The position numbers were made by a program, and so were the translations under genes. DNA of 64,000 nucleotides from Candidatus Salinicoccus stercoripullorum (lineage in GTDB: Bacteria; Bacillota; Bacilli; Staphylococcales; Salinicoccaceae), in contig DXHR01000025.1 of NCBI GenBank assembly GCA_019113295.1, forward strand, positions 1 through 64,000. Direction: 5' to 3'. Position 1 is the first letter of the stretch, and every line of letters begins with the position of its first letter. The notes beneath the pieces were generated by a model. It worked only from the letters and a program-made list of their open reading frames with translations, did not search any database and was not told the DNA's origin. Shown one piece after another: positions 17,386 to 25,578 of the stretch.

Positions 17386-18633
17386 CTACTGTATCTTATT
17401 CAGTTTTTCCGCTATTTTATATATCGGTTTATTGAATATTTTGTAGAATGTTCCCGGTAATTCTTCAATGAAGGTGTTATAGCCCTTTTTGAATTTGTAG
17501 ACACCGTAGTCTCTGGAGTTTTCGGTGAAATCACCCGTGAGTCCGAAGAAGTTGAACCTCGGCAGCCCCATTTCCTTCGCTTTTTTAATCATTTCCCATG
17601 TCGTGAAGTTCGTTCCCATAAACATCGAATGTTCCGGATAGCTGCCGCTGAAGAGGTAGACCATCTCATGATTATTATAGTAGTACATCGCCGCAGACAG
17701 TTCGATGGTATCGCCGTATTCCTTCTGTACCTTTTCTATTTTGGCGATTCTTTTCTTTTTATTCGCCACCAGGTCCTTCGTCTCATTCAGACGCCCCTTC
17801 ATGCGCTTTGTCCCCTGCCCGCTTTCGAGTTTGCCCTCCATATCGGACTGCTCTGACTCCAGTGAAGCGAGCTCTCTGTTCAGCCGCTCAAGGTATTTGT
17901 CCACTTCGATATAGCTTAGTGTGAGATACGTCCTGTCTTTCAGCGTTTTGAGCAGATTCTTGATCTTTTTGCCGCTTACCGGATCGAACCCGATACGTTC
18001 TTCTGTATCCTTATAGATTTCTACGAACTTGTCATACTCATCTTCATCCAGATACCTGAGCTTCAGATCCATCTGTTCCACTGCCCGGGTATTATACCGC
18101 GTTTTCGAATCCATGTTCTTGATAAGTTCATCTTCACTTTCTGTAATATCGAGAATCGCCTGGTGCCTGAGCAGCTCTTCAGTAACAAGCTGTTTCGTGA
18201 ATCCCTGGTGTGTATAGCCGAGTTTTGTATAGATGTCCACGATTCCGGGATTATTCTTTTCACTGTCGATGACTTCACCCTCGCCGTTTCTGATTCTATA
18301 TATATGATACGGAGAATGGATGAGCTTCAGGGCATGATTCCTTTTCACGTAATCATCGATTTCGCCGAGGAAGAACGCAAGACGCTCATTCGTGAAATCT
18401 TTTATGAGCGGTCCCGTGTGGGAAGTGAACAATCTGTATCTTCTTAACACGGGGGTCGCACTCAGCATGGACACACCCACCAGCTCTTCATCATCATAGA
18501 GCCCGAGCAGGTGCACTTCCTGTATTTTGGATATATAGTCATAATATAGTGCATCATGCAGATAATGGGAGTAACCTTCATAGTCTTCCATGAATGCCTT
18601 GAAAGTACTCTCCTGGATTAATGATGTTTGCAT
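17386..18633 (-). CDS. Third FemABX-type aminoacyltransferase-like protein
   Basis: At 415 residues it has the Fem layout: two GNAT-like halves and a helical coiled-coil arm (about 245-305, YLERLNRELASLESEQ to KKKRIAKIEKVQ), with the C-terminal RFNFFGLTGDFTENSRDYGVYKFKKGYN typical of the family (split in two for reading). The N-terminus and middle diverge from FemA and FemB: it lacks the MKFTELT start and has SHTGPLIKD where the others have SNRGPVxDY. S. aureus has only femA and femB at this place. It is 24 bases after femB in the same operon. It might add a different residue to the bridge or modify it; this is inferred from context. Confidence 0.85.
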   Translation of the reverse strand: MQTSLIQESTFKAFMEDYEGYSHYLHDALYYDYISKIQEVHLLGLYDDEELVGVSMLSATPVLRRYRLFTSHTGPLIKDFTNERLAFFLGEIDDYVKRNHALKLIHSPYHIYRIRNGEGEVIDSEKNNPGIVDIYTKLGYTHQGFTKQLVTEELLRHQAILDITESEDELIKNMDSKTRYNTRAVEQMDLKLRYLDEDEYDKFVEIYKDTEERIGFDPVSGKKIKNLLKTLKDRTYLTLSYIEVDKYLERLNRELASLESEQSDMEGKLESGQGTKRMKGRLNETKDLVANKKKRIAKIEKVQKEYGDTIELSAAMYYYNNHEMVYLFSGSYPEHSMFMGTNFTTWEMIKKAKEMGLPRFNFFGLTGDFTENSRDYGVYKFKKGYNTFIEELPGTFYKIFNKPIYKIAEKLNKIQ

Positions 18634-18657
18634 GTTTACGACAAACCCTTCCTGATT

Positions 18658-19920
18658 TTACTTTTTCATCTGCTGCAGTTTGCTTTTCACTTTGTAGATA
18701 TTGTACTGCACCGGACTGATCACTTTTACGAAGTCTCCGACAAGCTCTTCGATTTCAGCGTTGAAGCCGCGTTTGAAACGGTAAACCCCGTAATCTTCAC
18801 CGTCTTCCGAGAAATCTCCGCTGACACCGTAGAAGTTGTATCTGTCTATCCCTTTTTCCATGCAGTATTTCATCATTTCATAATGCATCATGTATGGACC
18901 GACGAATTGGGCGAACTCGGACGAACTCGCTCCGGAATTATACACCATTTCATATGGCGTTTCAAAATAGATGCCGGCGGCGAGATTGATGACGCTGCCT
19001 TCCCGCTCTTTTATTTCATTGGCTGTCCGCCAGTCTGCCTCCAGCTTCTCAATCTGCTTTTCAGCTTCCGCGATCTTGTTCAATGTCTTGTCATTCTTGT
19101 TTTCCTTATCCATCATCTGGCTGTGCTTTTTCCGCACATCATCCAGCTGGTCCTTCAAGTTGCCTATATATTCATACAGGTCGAGATAGGCCAGCGGAAT
19201 GAGGACTTTATCGCCGTATGTCTTCTTGAAGTTGGTAAAATACTCTTTAGGGTTCGGATGGGTAAAGAATCCCTGCCTCTCACTCGTATCCTTATAAAGG
19301 TCCATGAAGATATCGATTTCATCCACATCGAGGAAGCGGACTTTGACTCCGAATTTCTGCGCTTTTTTTATATTGCGTTTCCTCTGTGAATCAAATGATT
19401 TCACCAGGGATTTCTCATCAAATCCGCCAAGATCCAGCACACTCATCCAGCGAGCCTGCGAAGTCCTTGAATATCCGCGGGTGAATCCCTGATGCACGTA
19501 TCCCTCATCTTCCATGATCTTTATGAGATTATCCTGCGTTTCATAGTCTTCTTTTTCGTTTACATCTTTGTCATACTTTTTGTAGATCCAATTCGGGTCC
19601 AGCTTGACGTAAAGACCGTTATTCGCCTTAAGATATCTCGAAAGCTCCTGCAGATAGAATCTGACAAGACCGTGATTATGATAGTCGAGGACAGGACCGC
19701 GGTTTGAATAGTAGAATTTTTTCCCCACGCCGGTTTTTTTAAGTGTAAAAAGGCATGCTGCCACAACTTTCCCGTCACTGTCCTTTACACCGAGAAGACG
19801 CACTTCCTGGCCGTCCATCTCCCTGTTCGCCTTGTTTTCGATCATCTGGAAAAAGGCGGATTCCTCGCCTTTTTCAATATATTTCTGATATTCCTCTTCA
19901 GTAAGTTCCGTAAACTTCAT
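18658..19920 (-). CDS. femB: Pentaglycine bridge enzyme FemB
   Basis: FemB adds glycines 4 and 5 to the lysine side chain of lipid II in S. aureus, using glycyl-tRNA. This protein has 420 residues from the ATG at 19920 (MKFTELTEEEY), chosen because it matches FemB and follows AGGATAAAGAGA. The upstream in-frame ATG at 20037 would lie inside femA. YYSNRGPVLDY (about 63-73), FDSQRKRNIKKA and GVSGDFSEDGEDYGVYRFKRG in two parts are close to S. aureus FemB. A coiled coil spans about 235-290. It is the middle gene of the trio. Confidence 0.94.
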   Translation of the reverse strand: MKFTELTEEEYQKYIEKGEESAFFQMIENKANREMDGQEVRLLGVKDSDGKVVAACLFTLKKTGVGKKFYYSNRGPVLDYHNHGLVRFYLQELSRYLKANNGLYVKLDPNWIYKKYDKDVNEKEDYETQDNLIKIMEDEGYVHQGFTRGYSRTSQARWMSVLDLGGFDEKSLVKSFDSQRKRNIKKAQKFGVKVRFLDVDEIDIFMDLYKDTSERQGFFTHPNPKEYFTNFKKTYGDKVLIPLAYLDLYEYIGNLKDQLDDVRKKHSQMMDKENKNDKTLNKIAEAEKQIEKLEADWRTANEIKEREGSVINLAAGIYFETPYEMVYNSGASSSEFAQFVGPYMMHYEMMKYCMEKGIDRYNFYGVSGDFSEDGEDYGVYRFKRGFNAEIEELVGDFVKVISPVQYNIYKVKSKLQQMKK

Positions 19921-19930
19921 TCTCTTTATC

Positions 19931-21190
19931 CTACCTTCCTGTGAAAGTGCGCAGTTTTGCAAGGCCTTTATATACTGTATATGCCGGCCCGTTGACCGGT
20001 TTGATGAAATCTCCGATATATTCAAGCACTTTAGCATTGAAACCTTTTTTAAACTGTATCACTCCGTAATCTTCCGCTTCCGGAGTGAATTCTCCGCTGA
20101 TGCCGTAGAAGTTGTATACATTAATATCATTTTCAAGCGCATAGTTGATCATATGCCACTGGATCAGATAGCTTCCTGCAAAGTGTCTGAACTCATTGGC
20201 GCTGCCGCCGGCGAGATAGACCACTTCGTGCGGTGTTATGAAGTAATAGGAGCTCGCCACCGGCAGTTCTCTGCCGTGTTTTTGGAGAAGCGATTCGCCT
20301 TCGGCAAGTTTCTCCTCGATATTGCCCAGCTGTTCCCCAAGGTTTTTGACCTTGTTCGCCGCTTTCTTGTTGGATGGATCCTTCTCGAGACCCTTTTTGG
20401 CCTTATCGATATTTTTGACCAGCTGATCGCGGTCTTTCCGTGTCGCTTCATTATATTCCTCAAGGTCCACGTAAACGAGCGGAATCAGCACATTGTCCCC
20501 GAAATGCTTTTTGCGGCTGATGTAGTATTCATCATCCCGGTCTATGAATGCCTTCATCTCCGAAGTGTCCTTCATGAATTTTCTGAATACATCAATTTCG
20601 TCAAGCCCCAGATAGCGCAGATGAAGCCCGTTCTTCTGCGCTTTTTTAATATTCCGCTTCCTCAGGCTGTCCATATCTTCAAGCAGTGTTTTCGGGTCCT
20701 TGCCGGCCAGGTCCAATACGGAATGCCATCGGATCTGGACCACCGGATCGAAACCTTTTGTAAAACCTGTATGGTGCCATCCAAGCGCCTTGAAATAATC
20801 GAATATATAACGATTCCCCATGTCTTTGGTGATCTCTCCATCGTGGGTGCGCTCTTTGATGACTTCATAGGGATCCACTCTTGCATACATCACTTTTTTA
20901 GGTTTTAAAAACTCTGTCAGACCTTTGAAAAATACGTCAAAAACACGTTTGTCACTGTAATCCATTACAGGACCACGGTTCGTGTAGGCATATTTGAACA
21001 CTTTCATCACAGGGGTCAGTGTCACAAGACTCGCCGCTTTTATTTCTCCGCCGTCCTTTACTCCGACCAGGTAGGTTTCCACTCCTGCATCCTTTTTCAG
21101 ATTATAATTGTCCACTGTCTGGGTAAAGTGGCTGAAATGAGCCCGCGTAAACTGTTCGAACTCCTGTGGCGTTAACTCTGTAAATTGCAT
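19931..21190 (-). CDS. femA: Pentaglycine bridge enzyme FemA
   Basis: FemA adds glycines 2 and 3 of the interpeptide bridge in S. aureus. This 419-residue protein opens MQFTELTPQEF, has SHFTQTV (about 19-25), PVMKVFKYAYTNRGPVMDY in two stretches (about 60-78), KGFDPVVQIRWHSVLDL and RHFAGSYLIQWHMINYAL, all matching FemA. A helical arm lies at about 235-310. AGGAGTG precedes the ATG. It is first in the operon. The first glycine would need a FemX enzyme, not present in this window. Confidence 0.95.
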   Translation of the reverse strand: MQFTELTPQEFEQFTRAHFSHFTQTVDNYNLKKDAGVETYLVGVKDGGEIKAASLVTLTPVMKVFKYAYTNRGPVMDYSDKRVFDVFFKGLTEFLKPKKVMYARVDPYEVIKERTHDGEITKDMGNRYIFDYFKALGWHHTGFTKGFDPVVQIRWHSVLDLAGKDPKTLLEDMDSLRKRNIKKAQKNGLHLRYLGLDEIDVFRKFMKDTSEMKAFIDRDDEYYISRKKHFGDNVLIPLVYVDLEEYNEATRKDRDQLVKNIDKAKKGLEKDPSNKKAANKVKNLGEQLGNIEEKLAEGESLLQKHGRELPVASSYYFITPHEVVYLAGGSANEFRHFAGSYLIQWHMINYALENDINVYNFYGISGEFTPEAEDYGVIQFKKGFNAKVLEYIGDFIKPVNGPAYTVYKGLAKLRTFTGR

Positions 21191-21398
21191 AATGGCACTC
21201 CTGTCACCTAATTTTGATACCTAGATTATATTATCAGATTTGTGCTGCCTTCTCCATCATTTCCCTGATGGATCCATTTAAAATTCGTTTGTTTTTCGTT
21301 TATTTTGACGAAATTCAAATCATTCGCTTGTCCAGGTGAATTTGTACATAAACTGATTTACAGTCGTCTGTATTATAACATTAAGGAGGTTTTTACAC

Positions 21399-21530
21399 AT
21401 GCTTCCATCTCTTATTATGGACATTTCCGGCATCTCCGGACTCATGCTTTATGACATCAATTATCAGAAGCGGCTGGCACGCTTCTTCTTTACCGCTTGT
21501 GGCCGGCGATTAGTCCATCGCGTAGTTTGA
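21399..21530 (+). CDS. Possible small protein of 43 residues
   Basis: An AAGGAGG site (21382-21388) with about ten bases spacing precedes an ATG that opens a 43-codon frame, MLPSLIMDISGISGLMLYDI and onwards, basic at the end. The last 41 bases overlap the 3' end of the polymerase gene on the other strand. No convincing promoter was found and the reading frame may be a relic. I recognise no family. Confidence 0.35.
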   Translation: MLPSLIMDISGISGLMLYDINYQKRLARFFFTACGRRLVHRVV

Positions 21531-22752
21531 GAGTGGATGTTTCCGTACAGCTGAGTGCCCGCATCACACTCAGCTGCCCGTATTTCACTTTCAGGCGATC
21601 CACCGTCTTCATGAGCGATTCCTGGCGCTTCAGTGCACAGGCATCTTCAAACAGGGACATCTGGCTCATGCTGTCGGGAATGAGATTTGTGAGCGTCACG
21701 CTGATGGTCCGGTACAGTGCATGGGGGTCTGCGATACTTTTCAATATATCCCAAATATCCTTCATCACACGGTTGCTGTTGTTCGTTCCCCCGGGAATCG
21801 TGAACTGCTTTCTGTATATATGCCCATCTTTCGTACCGACGGCGACCTGCACGGTTTTTGCAAGTCTCCTGGACAATCTGAGACGATGCGTCACTTCATC
21901 CACATGCTCGAGCACGACGACATATATATCGCTGAATCCATAATCCCGCATCAGAATCTGGCTTTTGCAGATGGACGGTGAGTGCGCCGTATGCTTCTCC
22001 CGTATTCTGCTGGCGTCGATGCCGTTCGCATGCAGATGCCAGTCGACACCGATGATACCGAAGTCCCGTTTCAAATACACCGGAGAGTACCGTGCCAGAT
22101 CACCGATTTTGAATATACCCCGTTCATTGAGTTTCACTTCACTCCGCCGGCTGATTCCCCAGAAATCCCGTAGAGGTTTGATCGGCCAGAGTTTGTCGGG
22201 CACATCGTGATAGTGCCACTCTGCAATACCGCCCTCCGTCTTTTTGGCTTCAATATCCAGGGACAACTTGCTGAGCAGGAGGTTGTCGCCGATCCCAACA
22301 GCGCATTCTATCCCAGTCTCATCATATATTTCATTTTTGAGTTTTATAGCCAGTGCCTCCGGCGTACCGGCGAAAAGATGCCAGCTTTCTGTGACATCCA
22401 TGAAAAATTCATCCACGGAATACTGATGGAAATCTTCCGGCGCCACATACTTCAGTGCGATTTCTGTAATCTTCGCCGAATAATCCAGATAAGTCTTCAT
22501 CGAAGGATTGATGATGTAAATGTCATTTCTCTGCGGTATTTCAAACAGCCGGGACCCTGTTTTGATGCCCAGTTTCTTCAGTTCCGCAGTTGCAGCGAGT
22601 ACAACCGCACCAAGGCTCTTCGTATCCGCGACCACTGCAAGTTTTGTAGTCTTTGGATCCAGGCCTTTTAAAATACATGATACACTCGCAAAAAAGCTTT
22701 TCTGATCGACACAGAATATATGTCTTTTTGGGCAGATATGATAATTATACAT
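21490..22752 (-). CDS. umuC: Y-family DNA polymerase, UmuC/UvrX/YqjW type
   Basis: This is an error-prone translesion polymerase. Catalytic acidic residues are in FCVDQKSFF (Asp16) and YSVDEFFMD (Asp114, Glu115). A helix-hairpin-helix and little-finger domain follow, and a beta-clamp-binding motif QMSLF sits near residue 376. At 420 residues it matches B. subtilis YqjW/UvrX rather than DinB (the steric region after FASV reads SC instead of E). A perfect LexA box lies 18 bases upstream of the start codon, so it should be damage-induced. No YolD-like partner gene follows it. Confidence 0.93.
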   Translation of the reverse strand: MYNYHICPKRHIFCVDQKSFFASVSCILKGLDPKTTKLAVVADTKSLGAVVLAATAELKKLGIKTGSRLFEIPQRNDIYIINPSMKTYLDYSAKITEIALKYVAPEDFHQYSVDEFFMDVTESWHLFAGTPEALAIKLKNEIYDETGIECAVGIGDNLLLSKLSLDIEAKKTEGGIAEWHYHDVPDKLWPIKPLRDFWGISRRSEVKLNERGIFKIGDLARYSPVYLKRDFGIIGVDWHLHANGIDASRIREKHTAHSPSICKSQILMRDYGFSDIYVVVLEHVDEVTHRLRLSRRLAKTVQVAVGTKDGHIYRKQFTIPGGTNNSNRVMKDIWDILKSIADPHALYRTISVTLTNLIPDSMSQMSLFEDACALKRQESLMKTVDRLKVKYGQLSVMRALSCTETSTLKLRDGLIAGHKR

Positions 22753-22770
22753 GACGAATCCTCCTTTTGG

Positions 22771-22784
22771 GGAACATATGTTCG
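22771..22784 (-). promoter_or_regulatory. LexA (SOS) box before the Y-family polymerase gene
   Basis: On the minus strand CGAACATATGTTCC fits the Gram-positive SOS consensus CGAACRNRYGTTYC at every position. It lies between an AT-rich promoter region and the ribosome binding site. Confidence 0.93.
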
Positions 22785-22845
22785 CATTAATATAATATCA
22801 CATTTGTCAGCTGCCTAAACAAAAACAATCCCTTTCGGGATTATT

Positions 22846-23250
22846 TTATTCTGTGATGCGGATGTCATCCTCATCATTTGCGTCAATGGAGTTGGGAAGA
22901 AATACTTTCGTATGGAGTCTGATTGAGTGACTTTCATCGCTCACCGCAAGGCCGGATGCGGAAAATTCGAACGGAATATCGACAGTCTCCCCTTCCCCGA
23001 CGGTCATCATATGATCGAGACGGATGGTCTGTATCACTTCCTGATACTCATCAAAATCAGAATCCTTGCGGTGTCCGCTGGTCACTTCATACAATGTAAG
23101 CTTGATGTCCCTGACCTCCTGCGGGCTGTCTCCGCCTGTAACTTCTATGACGCCGCTTATGCTGTCTTCACTCCGGTAGGAGGCGTCCGACAGCCGGGTG
23201 TCCACCGTCACTCCCCCAATACCGATTCTCGTCAGCAGGTTTTCAAACAT
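22846..23250 (-). CDS. Short Spo0M-like (arrestin-fold) protein
   Basis: The 134-residue protein aligns with the first half of the Spo0M sporulation-control protein: FENLLTRIGIGGVTVDTRL, then SGVIEVTGGD and a C-terminal SIRLHTKVFLPNSIDANDEDDI. Spo0M is usually about 250 residues with two beta-sandwich domains; here only the N-terminal arrestin-like domain exists. The ATG at 23250 follows GGAGGG; the ATG at 23265 overlaps that site. The organism is not expected to sporulate, so the role is probably elsewhere, perhaps in cell shape or envelope control (speculative). Confidence 0.8.
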   Translation of the reverse strand: MFENLLTRIGIGGVTVDTRLSDASYRSEDSISGVIEVTGGDSPQEVRDIKLTLYEVTSGHRKDSDFDEYQEVIQTIRLDHMMTVGEGETVDIPFEFSASGLAVSDESHSIRLHTKVFLPNSIDANDEDDIRITE

Positions 23251-23380
23251 AGATTGACCCTCCATATAATGATTTTTATACGCTTACTATATATTAGCCT
23301 GATATAAATAAATCTAACCCAAAATGGGTATAATAATGCATATGGCATATAAATAAACGTTAATAAAGGGGATGAACGGA

Positions 23381-24391
23381 ATGAAAGATATATTCGCATT
23401 GCTCAAGAAGGGAAGCATAGCATCTCTCACTGCAGCAATCGTCAACCTCATGATCGCTGGGCTGAAGGGAGCTGCATTCCTGTTCACGGCCAACGTGGCG
23501 ATGTTTGCCGAGATGATGCACTCCTTAGGTGATGCCATCAACCAGTTCTTTGTCTTCATCGGTTCAAGCCTTTCCAAAAAAGCACCGACGAAGCGGTTCC
23601 CGTTCGGATTTGGCAGGCTCGTCAATCTGGTCGTCCTGTTCGCCATAGTTGTTGTGGCAATCCTGTCCTATGAGACAGTGAAGGAAGGGATCCACCATAT
23701 TGTCGAGCCGCTGCCGACAGAGACGGATACAGCAATGCTGCTTATCAACATCGGTGTCCTTGCGGTCGCTGCGTCACTTGAGGGCTTCGTGCTGTATAAA
23801 GCCGGAAAAGAACTGCTGCAGCATGCTGAACAGCCCTATGACGGCATCAAGCCGCTGACGCTGAGCTATAGATACATGAACCGGGCAAAGCCCGCAACAA
23901 AGCTCGTCTTCCTGGAGGACACGGTGGCAACCTCCGGTGCACTGCTCGCCATCATAGCAATCCTGATCGGCCGTTTTACGGGCTTTGCACAATCGGAAGG
24001 GATTGCCTCCGTCATCATCGGTCTCATGATGTTCTTCATCGTCTATAAAGTCTTCATGGAAAACGCAGCTGGTGTACTCGGGGAAAGTGATCCACATATG
24101 GAACAGAGAATCTCACAGATTGTACTGAGACATGATGAAATCACAGATATACAGAAACTCTTCGTCCTGAAGGAAGGTGATGATCTCCACGTTGAAATCG
24201 TGGCCGAGACCGACCCGGATATAACGGTGGAACATGCAAATGAGATCCGGGATGAAATCGAGGCACTGATACTTGAACAAAATCATGTGGTAGACGTCAA
24301 TACCGAGTTCGAAGTGGATGACGGCCGCCGGACATGGCCGAAGACTGTGAAAGAGATGGACCGGAAAACTAAAAATAATAAAAAGCACTAA
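23381..24391 (+). CDS. Cation diffusion facilitator family transporter
   Basis: Six membrane helices are visible in the first 220 residues (for example about 15-35, 40-60, 82-100, 122-140, 185-205 and 210-228), with the metal-site pattern HSLGD in helix II (about 50-54) and ED...D in helix V (LEDTVATSG). A cytoplasmic C-terminal domain of about 90 residues follows. The family exports Zn, Mn, Fe or Co by proton exchange; the metal is not deducible. Start 23381 suits AAAGGGG better than the ATG at 23372. A TATAAT lies at about 23325. It stands alone. Confidence 0.9.
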   Translation: MKDIFALLKKGSIASLTAAIVNLMIAGLKGAAFLFTANVAMFAEMMHSLGDAINQFFVFIGSSLSKKAPTKRFPFGFGRLVNLVVLFAIVVVAILSYETVKEGIHHIVEPLPTETDTAMLLINIGVLAVAASLEGFVLYKAGKELLQHAEQPYDGIKPLTLSYRYMNRAKPATKLVFLEDTVATSGALLAIIAILIGRFTGFAQSEGIASVIIGLMMFFIVYKVFMENAAGVLGESDPHMEQRISQIVLRHDEITDIQKLFVLKEGDDLHVEIVAETDPDITVEHANEIRDEIEALILEQNHVVDVNTEFEVDDGRRTWPKTVKEMDRKTKNNKKH

Positions 24392-24398
24392 CGCATTG

Positions 24399-24447
24399 AA
24401 AAAGGATGGCAAGGTAGGATGTTACTCCTATCGCCATCCTTTTTTTG
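24399..24447. terminator. Terminator between the CDF and LCP genes
   Basis: AAAAAGGATGGC and GCCATCCTTTTT form a long stem with an inner TAGGA/TCCTA pair. It lies between two convergent genes and has T-runs on both strands. Confidence 0.9.
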
Positions 24448-24449
24448 TA

Positions 24450-25418
24450 CTATTGTTCATCCGGTTCCCCTTCAAGAAAGTCATGCAGTTCCTGATTATT
24501 TGTCTCGAAATCCAGATCTATGACATTGCCTGCATGCCGGGTGTCCATGAATTGATAGGTATCCTCCATCGGAAGTGTAAGCGTCTCTATGTTCTTGTCA
24601 CCCCGCACGAGGAACGAGGCCATCATGCGGTACATTTCACCATCCGACATGCTGGTGTTGACATATCCCATGCCCGTGCCGGCAATCTTCGGCAGCTTGA
24701 AGATGCTGCCGAAGGATACCGCCTCATCTTTCACGGCATCGATCACCTGCTGCTGACGCCTGACACGGCCGAAGTCCCCTTCAGTGTCATGACGGAACCT
24801 GGCATAGGCAAGGAGGTCACTGCCGTCCAGGCGCTGTGGTCCCTTCTCCAGTTCAGTATCGATTTTTGCCGACATATCTTTTTCGACATCTATCGGTATG
24901 CCGTCTTTGTTGATGACATCCACTACGGATTCAAAGGCGGCATAATCAACAACTGCATATTCTTCGACATCGATGCCGAAGTTCTGGCTGATCGTCTGCC
25001 TGAGCAGTTCCACACCGCCGAGGGAATAGACGGAATTGATCTTATAGCTCTGATAGCCGGGTATATCCACGTAGATGTCCCGCATCAGTGAAACCAGCTT
25101 CATGTCCTTCTGCATGTAGTCGTATTGTGCAATCATGATCACGTCCGTACGTTGTGAACCGTCCACTTCCCTGTCCGCCCCGAGAAGCAGTATATTCTTC
25201 TTGCCGTCGTTGTCATCCACTCCATTGAATTCATACGTCTTTTGTTCCACACCGCTTTCTTTTGCGATATCCAGTCCCGATTGATAGGAAAAATATATAT
25301 AACATGCGCCCCCGGCAAGAAGCAGGATGATCAAAAGAGGAATCAGCCCCCGTTTACGCAGTCTTTTCTTCTTCACTGTATGCCCCGCCCTTTCAGAGCG
25401 GCTGTATCCGTTATCCAT
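24450..25418 (-). CDS. msrR: LytR-CpsA-Psr family protein, MsrR-like
   Basis: LCP enzymes attach teichoic acid or other glycopolymers from a lipid carrier to peptidoglycan outside the membrane. A basic N-terminus (KKKRLRKRG) is followed by one membrane anchor (about 25-45). The extracellular LCP domain has NILLLGADREVDGSQRTD (about 75-92), VSLMRDIYVDIPGYQSYKINSVYS in two parts and RFRHDTEGDFGRVRRQQ. Length is 322 residues from ATG 25418, which is spaced better from AGGAG than 25424. S. aureus msrR lies near the same umuC-like and fem genes, supporting the name. Confidence 0.9.
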   Translation of the reverse strand: MDNGYSRSERAGHTVKKKRLRKRGLIPLLIILLLAGGACYIYFSYQSGLDIAKESGVEQKTYEFNGVDDNDGKKNILLLGADREVDGSQRTDVIMIAQYDYMQKDMKLVSLMRDIYVDIPGYQSYKINSVYSLGGVELLRQTISQNFGIDVEEYAVVDYAAFESVVDVINKDGIPIDVEKDMSAKIDTELEKGPQRLDGSDLLAYARFRHDTEGDFGRVRRQQQVIDAVKDEAVSFGSIFKLPKIAGTGMGYVNTSMSDGEMYRMMASFLVRGDKNIETLTLPMEDTYQFMDTRHAGNVIDLDFETNNQELHDFLEGEPDEQ

Positions 25419-25514
25419 TATCATGCTCCTGAAAATAATCTACTGAGTCAGTTTACCTGTTTTGAAACAATTAATAAAGAAATATCATGGGCAGGGTACA
25501 TGTGGATCATGATA

Positions 25515-25543
25515 TTGATTGAGCCGGCACCCGCCATTATAGT
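25515..25543 (+). promoter_or_regulatory. Promoter of the DUF1002 gene
   Basis: TTGATT (25515-25520) and TATAGT (25538-25543) are 17 bases apart, 35 bases before the start codon. Confidence 0.65.
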
Positions 25544-25578
25544 AATATGAATTGAAAACAAAAGGAGTGAGGAGTATC

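Noticed and set aside
21255-21274. Inverted repeat TCCATCA/TGATGGA upstream of femA
   Set aside because: The stem is short and lacks a T-run on both strands; neither a terminator nor a known leader RNA could be argued.
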